A stretch of 64,000 nt of DNA from Atlantibacter hermannii (lineage in GTDB: Bacteria > Pseudomonadota > Gammaproteobacteria > Enterobacterales > Enterobacteriaceae), in the NCBI GenBank assembly GCA_900635495.1, contig LR134136.1, positions 3,596,001 to 3,660,000 on the forward strand, given 5' to 3'. Below the pieces are notes generated by a model. The model was not told where the DNA came from. It searched no databases and was given only the letters and a program-made list of their open reading frames with translations. How positions within the stretch are numbered: the first letter of the stretch is position 1; each line of letters begins with the position of its first letter. This document shows, piece by piece, positions 54,932 to 63,041 of this stretch. The translations under genes and the position numbers were made by a program.

Positions 54932-55823
54932 ATGTTCGATCGTTCTGCGGTTGCCCTTGTTGGGCCAGGTGCTATTGGCACTACGATTGCCGCTGTGCTG
55001 CATGAGCGGGGAAGAACGCCGATGCTTTGCGGGCGTACCGCTCATCCACAGCTGACGCTGCGCTACGACGGCGGTGAAATCGTCGTCCCCGGACCGGTAC
55101 TGAACAAACCGGCGGCGGCTGGCCAGCCGGTCGATCTGGTCTTTCTCGCGGTCAAAACCACACAGGTTGCAGACAGCGCGGGTTGGCTGGCTGCGCTATG
55201 CGATAAAAACACCGTGGTCTGCGCGCTGCAAAAACGGTGTTGAACAAAAAATCCAGCTGGAACCCTTAGTTAACGGTGCCACGGTACTGCCCTCCGTCGT
55301 ATGGTTTCCGGCACAACGCGAGCCCGACGCCTCCGTCTGGCTACGTACCAGGCCGCGCCTGACCCTGCCGGACGTGCCGCAGGCGAAACGGGTTGTCGAT
55401 GCGCTCAGCGGCACGCGCTGCGCCGTCGAGCTGTCAGCCGACTTCACGTCAATCGCCTGGCGCAAACTGATGCAAAATGCCGTCGCGGGTCTGATGGTGT
55501 TGGCAAATCGCCGCGCCGGTATGTTTTCGCGAGCGGACGTGACGACGCTTGCGGAGTCTTATCTGCATGAGTGTCTGACGGTAGCGCGTGCGCAAGGCGC
55601 GAATCTGGACGATGGCGTGGTGCAGGAGATCATTGACGGTTTTCAGCGTGCTCCGGCGGATTTAAGCACTTCAATCCTTGCGGATCGCCAGGCCAACCGC
55701 CCGCTGGAATGGGATATCCGCAACGGCGTTATACAGCGTTATGGTCGGGCAAAAGGTATTCCAACCCCTGTCAGTGACGTACTGGTACCGCTGCTGGCGG
55801 CAGGCAGCGAAGGGCCGGGATAA
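54932..55823 (+). pseudogene. Ketopantoate reductase-like oxidoreductase, one frameshift as read
   Basis: N-terminal Rossmann motif ALVGPGAIGTTIAAVLHERG; substrate-domain segments SIAWRKLMQNAVAGLMVLANR (catalytic lysine) and the C-terminal LSTSILADRQANRPLEWDI follow. These fit the ApbA/PanE C-terminal domain. The A run at 55230-55234 has five bases; four would join CALQ to NGVEQKIQLEPLVNGA. The repaired protein is about 296 residues. It is not E. coli panE itself, which lies elsewhere; its substrate is unknown. Follows the EamA gene by 21 bases with AGGAGAACAC upstream, so probably one operon. Confidence 0.82.
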
Positions 55824-55882
55824 AAAAAGTTACGCTTACAGGTTGCCAAGGGAAAAGACGTGTCAGGTAAGACTGGCGATGC

Positions 55883-55955
55883 TGGAGCGGGTGAAGGAAT
55901 CGAACCCTCGTATAGAGCTTGGGAAGCTCTCGTTCTACCATTGAACTACACCCGC
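55883..55955 (-). tRNA. glyU: tRNA-Gly (CCC), one base short as read
   Basis: Starts GCGGGTGTAGTTCAATGG on the minus strand, anticodon loop TTCCCAA (anticodon CCC), ends CGCTCCA with encoded CCA. The 3' T-stem reads CC where the family has CCC (plus-strand 55896-55897), giving 73 rather than 74 bases and breaking the stem. Probably a homopolymer read error. In E. coli glyU marks the ETT2 island site. Confidence 0.92.
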
Positions 55956-55972
55956 TTTGAGATGTGCAAGGC

Positions 55973-56000
55973 ATTATAGCGGTTCAACGTCGCCAGACAA
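55973..56000 (-). promoter_or_regulatory. glyU promoter
   Basis: On the minus strand TTGTCT and a perfect TATAAT are 16 bases apart, with TATAAT about 17 bases before the tRNA 5' end. Confidence 0.75.
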
Positions 56001-56034
56001 TACCTTGCAGGTTAAGTGATGCTCTTTTAAGCAG

Positions 56035-56781
56035 TTAACACGACGGCGCTTTTCCCGGCGGCGGGAGATAACGCTGCGGATCAATCGCCGTCGCGCGATA
56101 GCGAATCTGGAAATGGAGCTGTACGCCGTCCGCGCCGCTGCTTCCCATTGTGGCAATCTTCTCGCCCGCTTTGACTTTTTGGCCGTTATTCACCAACAGC
56201 GTGTCATTGTGAGCATAGGCAGTAATGTAATCTTCGCTGTGCTTAATCATGATCAGGTTGCCGTAGCCGCGAAGTTGATTACCGGCATACACCACCGTAC
56301 CGGCGCCCGACGCGATAACGGGTTGTCCGCGCTTACCGGCAATATCGATACCTTTATTGCCGCCGTCCGCCGTAGAGTAAGGCAGGATCACTTTTCCGCT
56401 GGTCGGCCAACGCCAGCAACGCTGTCCGACCGGCGGCCAGGACGAGAGCGGCACCGCAGACGACGGCGTCACCCCGGCTGTTTTGCCCGACGATTTACGT
56501 CCGGAAGAGGCTGTTTTTTTCGCACCGTTGATCTTCAAGCGCTGTCCGATTTCAATGGTATACGGAGCTGAAATGTCATTGAGCCGGGCCAGATCCTTAA
56601 CGCTGGTCCCTGTGATGCGCGAAATTCGATACAGCGTATCGCCCCGTTTCACCGTATAGATGGAACCGGAATCACTTCCGGAGCCGGAGGATTTATTGCC
56701 TGAACAGCCTGCGAGCAGCAGTGCAATCATCAGACATAAGGCAATATGAAAGGGTTTTCCAGACAGGCGTCCCGCGCTCAA
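56035..56781 (-). CDS. ygeR: Amidase activator YgeR (ActS), LysM/LytM lipoprotein
   Basis: 248-residue lipoprotein of the NlpD/EnvC group that activates peptidoglycan amidases in E. coli (including AmiC, encoded at 16-17 kb). Signal peptide with lipobox LLLAGCSG. A LysM domain (YTVKRGDTLYRISRITGTSV) begins near residue 42. A low-complexity Ser/Gly/Lys linker precedes the M23/LytM domain (NKGIDIAGKRGQPVIASGAG to LHFQIRYRATAIDPQRYLPP). Zinc-ligand positions are degenerate, as expected for an activator rather than an enzyme. Intact. Confidence 0.93.
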   Translation of the reverse strand: MSAGRLSGKPFHIALCLMIALLLAGCSGNKSSGSGSDSGSIYTVKRGDTLYRISRITGTSVKDLARLNDISAPYTIEIGQRLKINGAKKTASSGRKSSGKTAGVTPSSAVPLSSWPPVGQRCWRWPTSGKVILPYSTADGGNKGIDIAGKRGQPVIASGAGTVVYAGNQLRGYGNLIMIKHSEDYITAYAHNDTLLVNNGQKVKAGEKIATMGSSGADGVQLHFQIRYRATAIDPQRYLPPPGKAPSC

Positions 56782-56898
56782 AACAGATCCTCTTTTCGAA
56801 TAAATGACGGTTTATCATAGCAGCCGAAGCCGCGATGCCCAATTCCCAACGCCACGCTGTTCACGATGTCTATCAGAATGAGAGCTTTTTGTTCATTT

Positions 56899-56919
56899 TG
56901 ATAACGCGACAATTTATCA
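56899..56919. promoter_or_regulatory. Candidate activator site upstream of xdhA
   Basis: TGATAA (56899-56904) and TTATCA (56914-56919) form an inverted repeat about 85-100 bases upstream of the sigma-54-type promoter, a usual distance for an enhancer. A similar inverted pair lies in the ygeV-ygeW gap. Speculative. Confidence 0.35.
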
Positions 56920-57000
56920 CGCCTCCCACTTTTCATTTATTCCCGGGCAATTTTTAAGGTCATCACAGTTTACTCCCTGTTCCGCGGGCATTTTCTCTTC

Positions 57001-57016
57001 TGGCGTAAATTTTGCC
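57001..57016 (+). promoter_or_regulatory. Sigma-54-type promoter of xdhABC
   Basis: TGGCGTAAATTTTGCC has the -24 GG and -12 GC exactly 12 bases apart and the TGGC...TTGC elements of the consensus TGGCAC-N5-TTGCA. It ends 50 bases before the xdhA start. The sigma-54 activator gene ygeV is in the same cluster. Confidence 0.7.
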
Positions 57017-57066
57017 TGATCGTTCTATTACGTGAAGAACCGTGTCTGTCACATCAGGAGATCAAC

Positions 57067-59365
57067 ATGGAACAACGGGAAGCAGCCGCGACCGGCGAGC
57101 CCTGTATGCGCGTGGATGCCGTCGCCAAAGCAACGGGCCGCGCACGGTACACAGACGATTATGTGATGGCGGGTATGTGTTACGCCAAATATGTTCGCAG
57201 TCCAATCGCCCATGGCTACGCCACTAAAATAGACTGCACTGAAGCCAGAGCGTTAAATGGCGTCCTTGCTGTCTTTACCTGGGAAGACGTGCCCGCTATC
57301 CCCTTCGCCACGGCTGGGCATGCCTGGACATTAGAACCTGAAAAACGGGATGTCGCCGACCGGTTATTGTTAACCCGCCATGTGCGTCATCATGGCGATG
57401 CCGTCGCCATTGTCGTTGCCCGTGACGAACTGACCGCGGAAAAAGCCGCCCTGCTTGTCAACGTCGAGTGGGAAGCATTGCCGGTGATCACCCGCCCGGA
57501 AGATGCGCTGGCAGCGGATGCCGTCGCGATTCATGAAGCCGGTAACTGTCTCAAGAGCAGCGAGATCATGGCGGGCGATCCGCTGAAGGCCATTGCGCAG
57601 GCGGACCATCAGGTCGGCGGCCATTTTCAGACGCCGGTGATTCAGCATTGCCATATGGAAGGCGTCACCAGCTTTGCGTGGATGGAGGAAGATGCGCGCA
57701 TCACTATCGTCTCCAGCACCCAAATTCCGCATATTGTTCGACGTGTGGTGGCGCAGGCATTAGATATCGCCTGGTCGCGCATTCGGGTTATTAAGCCGTA
57801 TGTGGGCGGCGGATTTGGCAACAAACAGGATGTGCTGGAAGAACCGATGGCGGCGTTTCTGACCCTTAAACTGGGGGGCATTCCGGTCAAAGTCATGCTC
57901 AGCCGCGAAGAGTGTTTTACCGCTACCCGCACACGTCACGCCTTTACTATTGACGGGAAGCTGGGGATCTCGCGCGACGGCATACTTAAGGCCTATATGC
58001 TGGATGTGCTGTCCAACACCGGCGCATACGCGTCGCACGGGCACTCCATCGCTGCCGCTGGCGGCAACAAAATTCCCTATTTGTATCCCCGCATCGCCTT
58101 TGGTTACCGCGCCACCACCTGCTACACCAATCTGCCTTCAGCAGGCGCGATGCGCGGCTACGGCGCGCCACAGGTGGTATTCGCGCTGGAAGCGATGTTA
58201 GACGACGCCGCCGCCGAACTCGGCATCGATCCGGTGGAGATCCGCCTGCTTAATGCGGCGCGTGAAGGAGACGCCAGTCCGGTAAACCACAAGATCATTC
58301 ACAGTGCCGGCTTGCCGGAATGCCTGATTAAAGGCCGCGAAATATTTGAGTGGGATACGCGCCGGGCAGCCTGCCTCAGCCAGCAAGGCAATCTGCGGCG
58401 TGGCGTCGGGGTGGCCTGTTTTAGCTACACCTCCAACACCTGGCCGGTTGGCGTAGAGATCTCCGGGGCGCGTCTGCTGCTCAACCAGGACGGCACGATC
58501 AACGTACAAAGCGGCGCGACCGAAATCGGCCAGGGCGCCGATACGGTGTTCTCGCAAATGGTGGCAGAAACCGTGGGGGGTGATGGTCAGTTCGATACGG
58601 GTGATTTCCACTCAGGATACTGACGTCACGCCCTTTGACCCCGGCGCATTCGCCTCGCGGCAAAGCTACGTGGCCGCGCCTGCGTTGCGCCAGGCGGCGT
58701 TGCAGTTGCGCGAAAAAATTCTTCAGCATGCTGCGCTTATGCTTCATCAATCCGCCATGAACTTAACCCTGGTTCGCGGCGATGTGGTGCTGACAGAACG
58801 CCCGAACGCGCCGCTGCTGTCGGTAGCGGATATCGCCATGGACGCGTTTTACCATCCTGAGCGCGGCGGGCAACTCTCCTCAGAAGCCTCGGTAAAAACG
58901 ACGACTAACCCGCCTGCCTTCGGTTGCACCTTTGTCGATCTTACGGTGGATATCGAGCTGTGCAAAATCACCATCAACCGCATTCTGAATATGCACGACT
59001 CCGGCCATATCCTGAACCCCATGCTGGCGGAAGGACAGGTACACGGCGGGATGGGAATGGGCATCGGTTGGTCGATTTTCGAAGAGATGATCATTGACGA
59101 AACCACCGGCGTGGTGCGTAACCCCAATCTGCTGGATTACAAAATGCCCACCATGCTGGATCTGCCAAATCTGGAATGCGCCTTTGTGGATACCCATGAA
59201 CCGCAGTCGGCGTATGGCCATAAATCCCTTGGCGAACCGCCGATCATCCCGGTGGCTGCCGCGATACGCAATGCGGTACGGATGGCGACGGGCGTGGCGA
59301 TCAATACCCTGCCGCTCACGCCCAAGCGCCTGTTCAGCGAATTCCGCGAAGCTGGCCTGATTTAA
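57067..59365 (+). pseudogene. xdhA: Xanthine dehydrogenase molybdenum subunit XdhA, one frameshift as read
   Basis: Large molybdopterin-binding subunit for purine oxidation. The N-terminal fragment runs from MEQREAAATGEPCMRVDAVA; the start has GGAG upstream and adds 13 residues to the usual MRVDAV start. It carries GGGFGNKQDVLEEPMAAFLT and PSAGAMRGYGAPQ (molybdenum cofactor). It breaks after VFSQMVAETVGG. The G run at 58575-58580 has six bases; five join ETVG to VMVSSIRVISTQDTDVTPF. The C-terminal half has MGMGIGWSIFEEMI and GHKSLGEPPIIPVAAAIRNA with the catalytic glutamate. Reconstructed length about 765. First gene of xdhABC. Confidence 0.88.
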
Positions 59366-59375
59366 GGATAACGCT

Positions 59376-60254
59376 ATGTTTGATTTTGAAAGCTATCACC
59401 GAGCCACCGGGATTGCCGACGCGGCGGCGCTGCTGGCGGCGCACCCGCAGTCACGGCTGCTGGCAGGCGGTACGGACGTGCTGATCCAGTTGCATCATCA
59501 TAATGCCCGCTACCGCCATGTTGTGGATATTCATGGTCTGGCGGCGCTACGTGGCATTGAAATGAAGGAGGATGGCGGGCTGCGCATCGGTTCCGGCACC
59601 ACCTTTAGCGAACTGATTGACAGCCCGCTGGTGCGGCAACATCTTCCGGCGCTGAGCGCCGCCGCCGCATCTATCGCCGGGCCGCAAATTCGCAATGTCG
59701 CCACCTACGGCGGCAATATCTGCAATGGTGCCACCAGCGCCGATTCCGCCACGCCATCACTGATTTATGATGCCCGGCTGGAGATTGTTTCCGCCTCCGG
59801 TTCGCGCTTTGCTTCCATCAACGGTTTTCACACCGGCCCCGGCAGCGTCTCGCTGGAAGCGGGCGAAATTCTGGTGGCGTTCCATTTTCCGCCGCAACCC
59901 GCCTCTGCTGTGGGCAGCGCCCATTTCAAATACGCGATGCGCGATGCGATGGATATCGCCACGATTGGCAGCGCTGCGCGTTGCGTAATTAAAGACGGGA
60001 AATTCGACACGTTACGGCTGGCGTTTGGCGTCGCCGCCCCCACGCCGATACGTTGTCAGCATGCCGAAGAGGCGGCAAACGGCGCGCCGCTCACCCGACA
60101 AACGCTGGCGGCTATCAGTGAAGCCGTGTTGCAGGACGTCTCTCCTCGCTCCTCCTGGCGTGCCGAAAAAGCGTTCCGCCTGCATTTAATTCAAACCATG
60201 ACTAAGCGCGTCGTCACCGAAGCGGTGGAAAACGCCGGAGGCAAGCTGCAATGA
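59376..60254 (+). CDS. xdhB: Xanthine dehydrogenase FAD-binding subunit XdhB
   Basis: 292 residues, CO-dehydrogenase flavoprotein family. FAD-binding motif ARLLAGGTD-type (here SRLLAGGTDVLIQLH, about residues 26-40) and the second motif IRNVATYGGNICNGATSADS. Starts 10 bases after xdhA and overlaps xdhC by 4 bases, a tightly coupled operon. Intact. Confidence 0.95.
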   Translation: MFDFESYHRATGIADAAALLAAHPQSRLLAGGTDVLIQLHHHNARYRHVVDIHGLAALRGIEMKEDGGLRIGSGTTFSELIDSPLVRQHLPALSAAAASIAGPQIRNVATYGGNICNGATSADSATPSLIYDARLEIVSASGSRFASINGFHTGPGSVSLEAGEILVAFHFPPQPASAVGSAHFKYAMRDAMDIATIGSAARCVIKDGKFDTLRLAFGVAAPTPIRCQHAEEAANGAPLTRQTLAAISEAVLQDVSPRSSWRAEKAFRLHLIQTMTKRVVTEAVENAGGKLQ

Positions 60255-60733
60255 ATAATGAAAGCTGGATAACCGTTAACTGCGCCATCAACGGCGCGCC
60301 GTTCCGGTTTACCACCTCGCCTGCGATGCCGCTGGCCGAATTATTACGTTCACAGGGTTTGCTGAGCATCAAACAGGGGTGTTGCGTCGGGGAGTGCGGC
60401 GCCTGTACCGTGCTGGTCGACGGGGTGGCGATTGACAGCTGCTTATACCTGGCGGCGTGGGTCGAGGGGAAAACGATTCGCACTGTTGAAGGAGAGTCCA
60501 CCGGCGGGCAGTTATCCGAGGTACAGCAGGCATATACCCGTTCCGGGGCGGTCCAGTGCGGGTTCTGCACGCCCGGTCTGATTATGGCGACCACCGCCCT
60601 GCTGGCGAAACCGCATACGAAGCCGTTTACCGTGCTGGAAATCCGCCAGGGGCTCGCGGGGAATTTGTGCCGGTGCACCGGTTATCAGATGATTGTCGAG
60701 ACGGTGCAGGCCTGCGACCGCCCGACAGAATAA
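60251..60733 (+). CDS. xdhC: Xanthine dehydrogenase iron-sulfur subunit XdhC
   Basis: 160-residue protein with two 2Fe-2S clusters. A plant-type ferredoxin motif is in KQGCCVGECGACTVLVDG (about 40-57). The second cluster cysteines are in QCGFCTPGLIM and LCRCTGYQMI. Transfers electrons from the molybdenum subunit to FAD. A terminator follows directly. Confidence 0.96.
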   Translation: MNNESWITVNCAINGAPFRFTTSPAMPLAELLRSQGLLSIKQGCCVGECGACTVLVDGVAIDSCLYLAAWVEGKTIRTVEGESTGGQLSEVQQAYTRSGAVQCGFCTPGLIMATTALLAKPHTKPFTVLEIRQGLAGNLCRCTGYQMIVETVQACDRPTE

Positions 60734-60742
60734 CATTACCCG

Positions 60743-60767
60743 GCGGGCACCTGGCGTGCCCGCTTTT
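60743..60767 (+). terminator. Terminator of xdhABC
   Basis: GCGGGCAC CTGGC GTGCCCGC: an 8-pair stem followed by TTTT. It abuts the stop of convergent ygeV at 60769. Confidence 0.85.
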
Positions 60768-60768
60768 A

Positions 60769-62547
60769 TCAGCCCGATAACAGCTCGTATTTTTTGATTT
60801 TCCGGTACAGCGTCGCTATGCCGATGCCCAGTTCATCCGCCGCCTGTTTCTTATTACTGTGACGAGACAGCGCCTCGCGAATCATCTGTTTTTCCATCTC
60901 TTCCAGTGCCGTACCCCCGTTTTCCTCTCCCTTAGGCGCGATGGAAAAAACGGCGTCCATATCGGTATCCGCCAGTTTGACGCCATTCATCAGGTTAGGC
61001 GGCAGGAGCGACGCGTCAATCACCTCGCCGGACGGCACAACGTTGACCAGATACTCAATCAGATTGCTGAGTTCACGCAGGTTTCCCGGCCAGCGATAGC
61101 GTTTCAGTATCAGCATAACTTCCGGCGCGACACCGGGATAAACCAGCCCGATACGCCGGGTATGCAGGTGCAGGAAGTAATGGATCAGCAGTTCCATGTC
61201 GTCCTGGCGATCGCGCAACGGCGGCAACGACACCGGAATGACATTCAACCGGTAGTACAGATCTTCGCGAAATTTACCGTCGGCGATGAACTGCTCCAGA
61301 TTCTGGTTGGTTGCGGAAAGTATGCGGATATCCACCGGCACCGGATTGCTGGCACCAATAGGCTGAATCTCCCGGGATTCAATGGCGCGCAGCAGTTTTG
61401 CCTGTAAGGTCAACGGCATATCGCCTATCTCATCAAGAAACAGCGTACCGTGATTCGCCGCCTGGATAAGACCGGTTTTGCCATTCGCCGACGCACCGGT
61501 AAACGCGCCTTTCACATAGCCGAACAGCTCGCTTTCCAGCAGCTGTTCCGGGATGGCGGCGCAGTTGATGGCGATAAACGGCTTATTTTTACGATCGCTG
61601 AGTTGATGAATCGCGCGGGCCACCACCTCTTTACCGGTGCCGCTCTCCCCGACGATTAAAATACTCGATGGGCTTGGCGCAATACGGCTAATCAGGCGTT
61701 TTAACTGGCGCATCGGGCGGCATTCCCCGACCAGATGTTCGATGTGCGGCTCATCCTGAGCGATGGCGACGCCGGAAGCGCTGTGGGACTGATGAAACGC
61801 CATCAAAAAAAGTTGGTGATCCTGAACGTGATGCAACTGACCAATAATCAGCTCGCTTTTGTCATCATAGGAAACAATGTGCTGCATATGACCGTGCGTG
61901 AAATTACTTTCAAAGGTCAGCGGACGAAAACTGACCGTTTTACCAATCATATTGTCCTGCACGGCACCCAGGATTTTAAGCGCGGTGAGATTGGCAAACT
62001 GGATCCGGTTATCCTCCCCGACCACCAGCACGCCCTGATCCATATTTTCAATCATGGTGGAGAATATTTTGCGAATACTGCCGCTGTCGTTCTGGTCCTC
62101 CAGTAATTTCGCAACAAAAACGTTCGAGATATGTCGTACGTAATCAGAAAATTCGTGCAGATTATCGTTAATATGTTCCTGCTGCTCGTGCGTGACTGCA
62201 ATAAGGCTTATCACCCCGACACAGTTATCCTGAAAAATAACCGGCGTTCCGAGAAAAGCCTTTTCCTTACAATTATTTTTACTGGTGCAACCTTCGCATA
62301 ATGGATCGTAACGGGAATGCGTAACGACTTTCTCTTTTTTGGTTTCCAGGACGTAGCGTAATAACCGCGAATTGGTATTCAGTTTTTGACCAAGAAATTT
62401 CCCATACGATCCTGTGCCTGCCACCCGACAAAGGTTCTCATCAACAATTTCCACGTCGAGTTGTAATACGCTGGCCAGCATTCTGGCAAAGCGTTGAATA
62501 GTGGGTTGAATCTGCATCAGAACGGATTGCGTGTTGGCGGATATCAT
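60769..62547 (-). CDS. ygeV: Sigma-54-dependent activator YgeV
   Basis: 592-residue enhancer-binding protein, same length as E. coli YgeV. The N-terminal sensory half (about 1-270) contains GAF/PAS-like parts and a cysteine cluster in CEGCTSKNNCKEKAF, which could bind a metal or iron-sulfur group. The AAA+ domain has Walker A VGESGTGKEVVARAI, the sigma-54 contact GAFTGA (in GYVKGAFTGASANGK) and Walker B GTLFLDEIGDMPL. A Fis-type helix-turn-helix ends the protein (NKKQAADELGIGIATLYRKI). ATG 62547 has AAGG upstream. Predicted controller of xdhABC and ygeW. Confidence 0.94.
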   Translation of the reverse strand: MISANTQSVLMQIQPTIQRFARMLASVLQLDVEIVDENLCRVAGTGSYGKFLGQKLNTNSRLLRYVLETKKEKVVTHSRYDPLCEGCTSKNNCKEKAFLGTPVIFQDNCVGVISLIAVTHEQQEHINDNLHEFSDYVRHISNVFVAKLLEDQNDSGSIRKIFSTMIENMDQGVLVVGEDNRIQFANLTALKILGAVQDNMIGKTVSFRPLTFESNFTHGHMQHIVSYDDKSELIIGQLHHVQDHQLFLMAFHQSHSASGVAIAQDEPHIEHLVGECRPMRQLKRLISRIAPSPSSILIVGESGTGKEVVARAIHQLSDRKNKPFIAINCAAIPEQLLESELFGYVKGAFTGASANGKTGLIQAANHGTLFLDEIGDMPLTLQAKLLRAIESREIQPIGASNPVPVDIRILSATNQNLEQFIADGKFREDLYYRLNVIPVSLPPLRDRQDDMELLIHYFLHLHTRRIGLVYPGVAPEVMLILKRYRWPGNLRELSNLIEYLVNVVPSGEVIDASLLPPNLMNGVKLADTDMDAVFSIAPKGEENGGTALEEMEKQMIREALSRHSNKKQAADELGIGIATLYRKIKKYELLSG

Positions 62548-62644
62548 AGCTTGACCTTCGAATATCACGTAAGAAGTTGATATTTATAAAAGAACACTTT
62601 TAACAGTCTGAACCCCATGATACTAACTCAGCCGCCATTAACAT

Positions 62645-62669
62645 TGATAAAAACACTTTTTCTTTATCA
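62645..62669. promoter_or_regulatory. Candidate YgeV site in the ygeV-ygeW gap
   Basis: TGATAAA (62645-62651) and TTTATCA (62663-62669) form a perfect 7-base inverted repeat. It lies about 255 bases upstream of the ygeW sigma-54 promoter and 100 upstream of ygeV. Similar half-sites occur before xdhA. Speculative. Confidence 0.35.
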
Positions 62670-62922
62670 TTCGCAGATGGAATTATGGAAGAAACATCAC
62701 ATTTCCATATCAATATGAGAATAACCGGGTTGGTTTTATCAATTTGGCGATAACTTTCCTTCTTACGCTTGTTAATAGTTACCCCTCAACGGGGCTGAAA
62801 ATAATGCATAAATAAAGCCAAACGATTACGTATCCCTTTCCCACACATTTCCGGCGTTAATTTGTGATTCATTTCTCACTATTCAGGCTATTTACCCCCT
62901 TCACTACCCGCAGAAACAATCC

Positions 62923-62938
62923 TGGCACAGTTATTGTT
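62923..62938 (+). promoter_or_regulatory. Sigma-54-type promoter of ygeW
   Basis: TGGCACAGTTATTGTT has a perfect TGGCAC -24 element and TTGT at -12 (consensus TTGC) at the correct spacing. It lies 103 bases before the ygeW start, leaving a leader of about 90 bases. Confidence 0.7.
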
Positions 62939-63041
62939 AATACACAGATATCGCTGTGAATCGCGCCTCGGAATGCCCCTTTATTTGCCGGACACAGCAT
63001 GTTGCTAATTAGCCTGTCACCCCACTTACCAGGATTACACA

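Larger units (their letters stand above)
62548..63041. other. Divergent control region between ygeV and ygeW
   Basis: 494 bases, AT-rich, no gene. The left part has an inverted repeat TGATAAA/TTTATCA (62645-62669) and a second loose pair TTATCA/GATAA (62736-62753). The right part has a sigma-54-type promoter (listed separately). The ygeV promoter was not resolved. Confidence 0.55.

Noticed and set aside
52083..55955. Possible prophage or integrative island at glyU
   Set aside because: Only one phage-like gene; no integrase, capsid, lysis or repeated attachment site seen, and base composition does not shift clearly.
57300..58200. Long overlapping open frames on both strands within xdhA
   Set aside because: They mirror the xdhA coding frame and lack start signals or family motifs.
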